Below are positions 62,279 to 64,000 of a DNA stretch of 64,000 nt, piece after piece. The number at the start of each line of letters is the position of its first letter. Position 1 is the first letter of the stretch. The stretch covers positions 62,001 to 126,000 of the forward strand of contig NZ_JAFCMB010000002.1 in NCBI RefSeq assembly GCF_018130145.1, in the 5' to 3' direction. This DNA is from Bradyrhizobium sp. AUGA SZCCT0176 (GTDB taxonomy: Bacteria; Pseudomonadota; Alphaproteobacteria; Rhizobiales; Xanthobacteraceae). A program made the position numbers and the translations under genes. The notes beneath the pieces are model-generated. The model was not told the origin of the DNA. It ran no database searches and was given only the letters and a program-made list of their open reading frames with translations.

Positions 62279-63364
62279 CTAGCCGTCCGGCACGGTGTAG
62301 ACGTCGCAGGGAGCGGCGATGCCGCGCAGAGGATGCGTTCCCAGCGGGATCAGTTTTGCGGTGGTTTCACGAGCGACTGCGCCGGAAATCAAAACCGTTC
62401 GGCCGAGCGGCCGGCAAAGTCCCTCGAGCCGGCTGACCAGATTGACGGCGGGACCGATCGCGGTGAAATCGAGCCGGTCCGCCGCACCGACATTGCCCCA
62501 AAGGATCTCGCCGAGATGCAGCGCGGCGCCAAACGCCAGCGATGGCAACCCCTGCTCTCGCCTGATCCCATCAAGATGCGCCATCCCGGCTTGCGCGGAT
62601 GTGACGGCACGAAGCGCCGCGTTGCAGGCATCGCCGAGATTTTCCCCAGCGACTGGAAAGATCGCCAGCATGCCGTCGCCGATGAATTTCAGCACCTCGC
62701 CGCCGAAGGCGTGAACGGTGCCGGCCATGCAATCGAACCAGGCATCGAGCGCGGTGATGACGGAAGCCGGCGGCGAAGTCTCGGACAGCGCGGTGAAGCT
62801 GCGCAGATCCGCATAGAGCAACGCGGCACGGATGGTTTCGCCGACATCGCGCCGTAGCGGTCCCGCCATAACGCGTGCCGCACTGCGCCGGCCAAGATAG
62901 GCCTCGAGCGTTGCGGTCAGCGTCGCGCGCGCTGAAAGGGCTGCAAGTGGTGCCGCGGCAAAACGGGCGACCTCACGCAACCGGGCAATCTCTGTTGCCG
63001 TGAACTGACGCGGCCCGATCCATGAGAGCACCGGTCCATCCGATCCCGGCCCCACGACGTCTTCATGCACCATTCCGCCCGCGAGCCCGGCCAGCCAACG
63101 CCAGCCGGCATCGCCAGCGGAACGATTCTGTGCTGCATCCGCCGGCGCAAAACCCACCGCCTCGATCACCTCGCCGTTCTCCGCCCGCCACAACCAGGTG
63201 CGGCGGGCAATGATCGGATGCGGAACCGCGAGCGTCAGGGCGCCGCCGGCGAGCGGCAGATTATCAGCGATCAAATGCGCACCGAGTTCGGCAAGGAACC
63301 GCTCCGAACCCGGTGAAGCGCTCGCCGCATCGACCAACCATGTCAGCGTCGAATTGAGTTGCAT
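62279..63364 (-). CDS. Soluble adenylate/guanylate cyclase
   Basis: A 361-residue class III cyclase with no membrane segment. The C-terminal catalytic domain (about 175-360) holds D186 in YADLRSFT, K226 and D230 in KFIGDGM, and Asn/Arg in PAVNLVSRLE, so it is complete. The N-terminal 150 residues are an unassigned sensor region that may be GAF-like. ATG at 63364 starts the conserved part; the frame extends further upstream without clear signal. It diverges from the SRPBCC gene at 63483. Confidence 0.88.
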   Translation of the reverse strand: MQLNSTLTWLVDAASASPGSERFLAELGAHLIADNLPLAGGALTLAVPHPIIARRTWLWRAENGEVIEAVGFAPADAAQNRSAGDAGWRWLAGLAGGMVHEDVVGPGSDGPVLSWIGPRQFTATEIARLREVARFAAAPLAALSARATLTATLEAYLGRRSAARVMAGPLRRDVGETIRAALLYADLRSFTALSETSPPASVITALDAWFDCMAGTVHAFGGEVLKFIGDGMLAIFPVAGENLGDACNAALRAVTSAQAGMAHLDGIRREQGLPSLAFGAALHLGEILWGNVGAADRLDFTAIGPAVNLVSRLEGLCRPLGRTVLISGAVARETTAKLIPLGTHPLRGIAAPCDVYTVPDG

Positions 63365-63482
63365 GGGCCGATCATGTGGCAGCGGCGCGTCATTGTCATC
63401 AACCGCCCTTGGTAAATCCGCGCGCGGGCATATCTTCGCATCGGTTGCACCTTCTTCATGCCAACGAGCAACGAGGTTTTCG

Positions 63483-63941
63483 ATGACTGAAGCGTTCGTC
63501 GTCCAGCGCGAGACCCACATTGCGGCACCACGCGCCAGCGTGTTCGCCTTCCTCACCGATCCCGACAAGATCGTGCAATGGATGGGGACCGAGGCGACGA
63601 CACAGATGCACCCGGGCGGGCTCTATCTCCTGAAAGGCGTTGGCAGCGCCACGGCGCGCGGCGCCTTTCGTGAAGTCGTGCCGGTGCACCGCCTCGCCTA
63701 CAGTTTTGGCTGGGAAACCAATGACGAGGTGCCGCCGGGATCAAGCCTGATCGAAATCGATCTGATCGAACAGGATGGCGGCACGCTGCTGCGCATGACC
63801 CATAGCGGCCTTCCCAACGAGGCGACCCGCGCAAGCCATGACAAGGGTTGGGCGCATTATCTCGGCCGGCTGACCTCAGCCGCCGCCGGTCAAGATCCTG
63901 GTCCCGATCGGGGCCCGAACGGCACGCGCGACGTTGCTTGA
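63483..63941 (+). CDS. SRPBCC/AHSA1-like protein (second copy)
   Basis: 152 residues: IAAPRASVFAFLTDPDKIVQWMG, YLLKGVGSATARGAFREVVP and MTHSGLPNEATRASHDKGWAHYL are typical of the AHSA1/CalC branch. It is shorter than the protein at 61232 and not linked to an ArsR gene here. ATG at 63483 has GAGG six bases before it. Confidence 0.88.
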   Translation: MTEAFVVQRETHIAAPRASVFAFLTDPDKIVQWMGTEATTQMHPGGLYLLKGVGSATARGAFREVVPVHRLAYSFGWETNDEVPPGSSLIEIDLIEQDGGTLLRMTHSGLPNEATRASHDKGWAHYLGRLTSAAAGQDPGPDRGPNGTRDVA

Positions 63942-64000
63942 TGTCGCCTACCCTGCACGCCAATCTCATTTCCTGCTTATTTCAAATTGCGGCACGCCAG

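Noticed and set aside
1..64000. tRNA, rRNA or other structured RNA genes
   Set aside because: Looked for cloverleaf-type arms with CCA ends and conserved rRNA strings by eye and saw none; a tRNAscan or Infernal run would be decisive.

Overview
The window is high-GC alphaproteobacterial chromosome, most likely Bradyrhizobium or a close relative. Three things point there: the housekeeping run dnaB-alr ... radA-cvpA-purF, yfgM-like-lipoprotein-der and DUF47-pit; the large set of ABC-type amino-acid binding proteins, cyclases and SRPBCC/GFA proteins; and several dispersed palindromic repeats of the kind common in that group. The species call is inference. I see no rRNA, tRNA, CRISPR array, transposase, integrase or phage gene, so this is ordinary chromosome with small accessory operons rather than an island.

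Region by region. Bases 1-7083: end of dnaB, alr, an exonuclease III gene, two membrane proteins and a membrane-fused spermidine synthase-like protein. Bases 7306-15505: small genes between alr and radA (cupin, two class III nucleotide cyclases, a GFA protein, a TauE/SafE transporter, an SPFH protein, a HAD hydrolase, a threonine synthase-like enzyme). Bases 15588-20307: radA, cvpA, purF and an SDR. Bases 20522-24903: NHL-repeat protein, an orphan periplasmic binding protein and poxB. Bases 25014-29029 (minus): yfgM-like, lipoprotein, der, Tet-type MFS. Bases 30157-34475 (minus): crotonase, TetR, periplasmic protein, NnrU and acyl-CoA synthetase, headed by two matching palindromes. Bases 34913-38662: prfC, a guanidine-II riboswitch with its SugE/Gdx exporter, and the DUF47-pit phosphate operon with a Pho-box-like repeat. 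Bases 38814-43517 (minus): a complete branched-chain amino-acid-type ABC operon livG-livF-SBP-livH-livM, whose SBP is a close paralogue of the orphan one. Bases 43874-46323: duplicated PAS_5-like genes, an ArsC-like protein, and DUF5993 with an unusual DsbB. Bases 46320-54138: GST, SDR, HAD, GNAT, IlvD/Edd dehydratase, M20 amidohydrolase, Lin0512 protein and a class V aminotransferase-fold enzyme. Bases 54330-58213: VOC protein, AraC regulator, SnoaL-like protein, YcaC-like hydrolase and a binding protein without signal peptide. Bases 58258-62140 (minus): a six-gene ArsR operon with two matching operators. Bases 62279-63941: a third cyclase and a second SRPBCC protein.

The clearest mechanistic find is the guanidine-II (mini-ykkC) riboswitch at 36618-36664: two ACGA-loop hairpins directly before the Shine-Dalgarno of the SugE/Gdx guanidinium exporter. 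The more open observations are four candidate operator sets for local regulators (TetR, ArsR, AraC, PhoB), a DsbB whose second cysteine pair sits at the C-terminus, a cytosolic periplasmic-binding-protein fold next to a YcaC-like hydrolase, and a nucleotide cyclase with an N-terminal four-cysteine motif.
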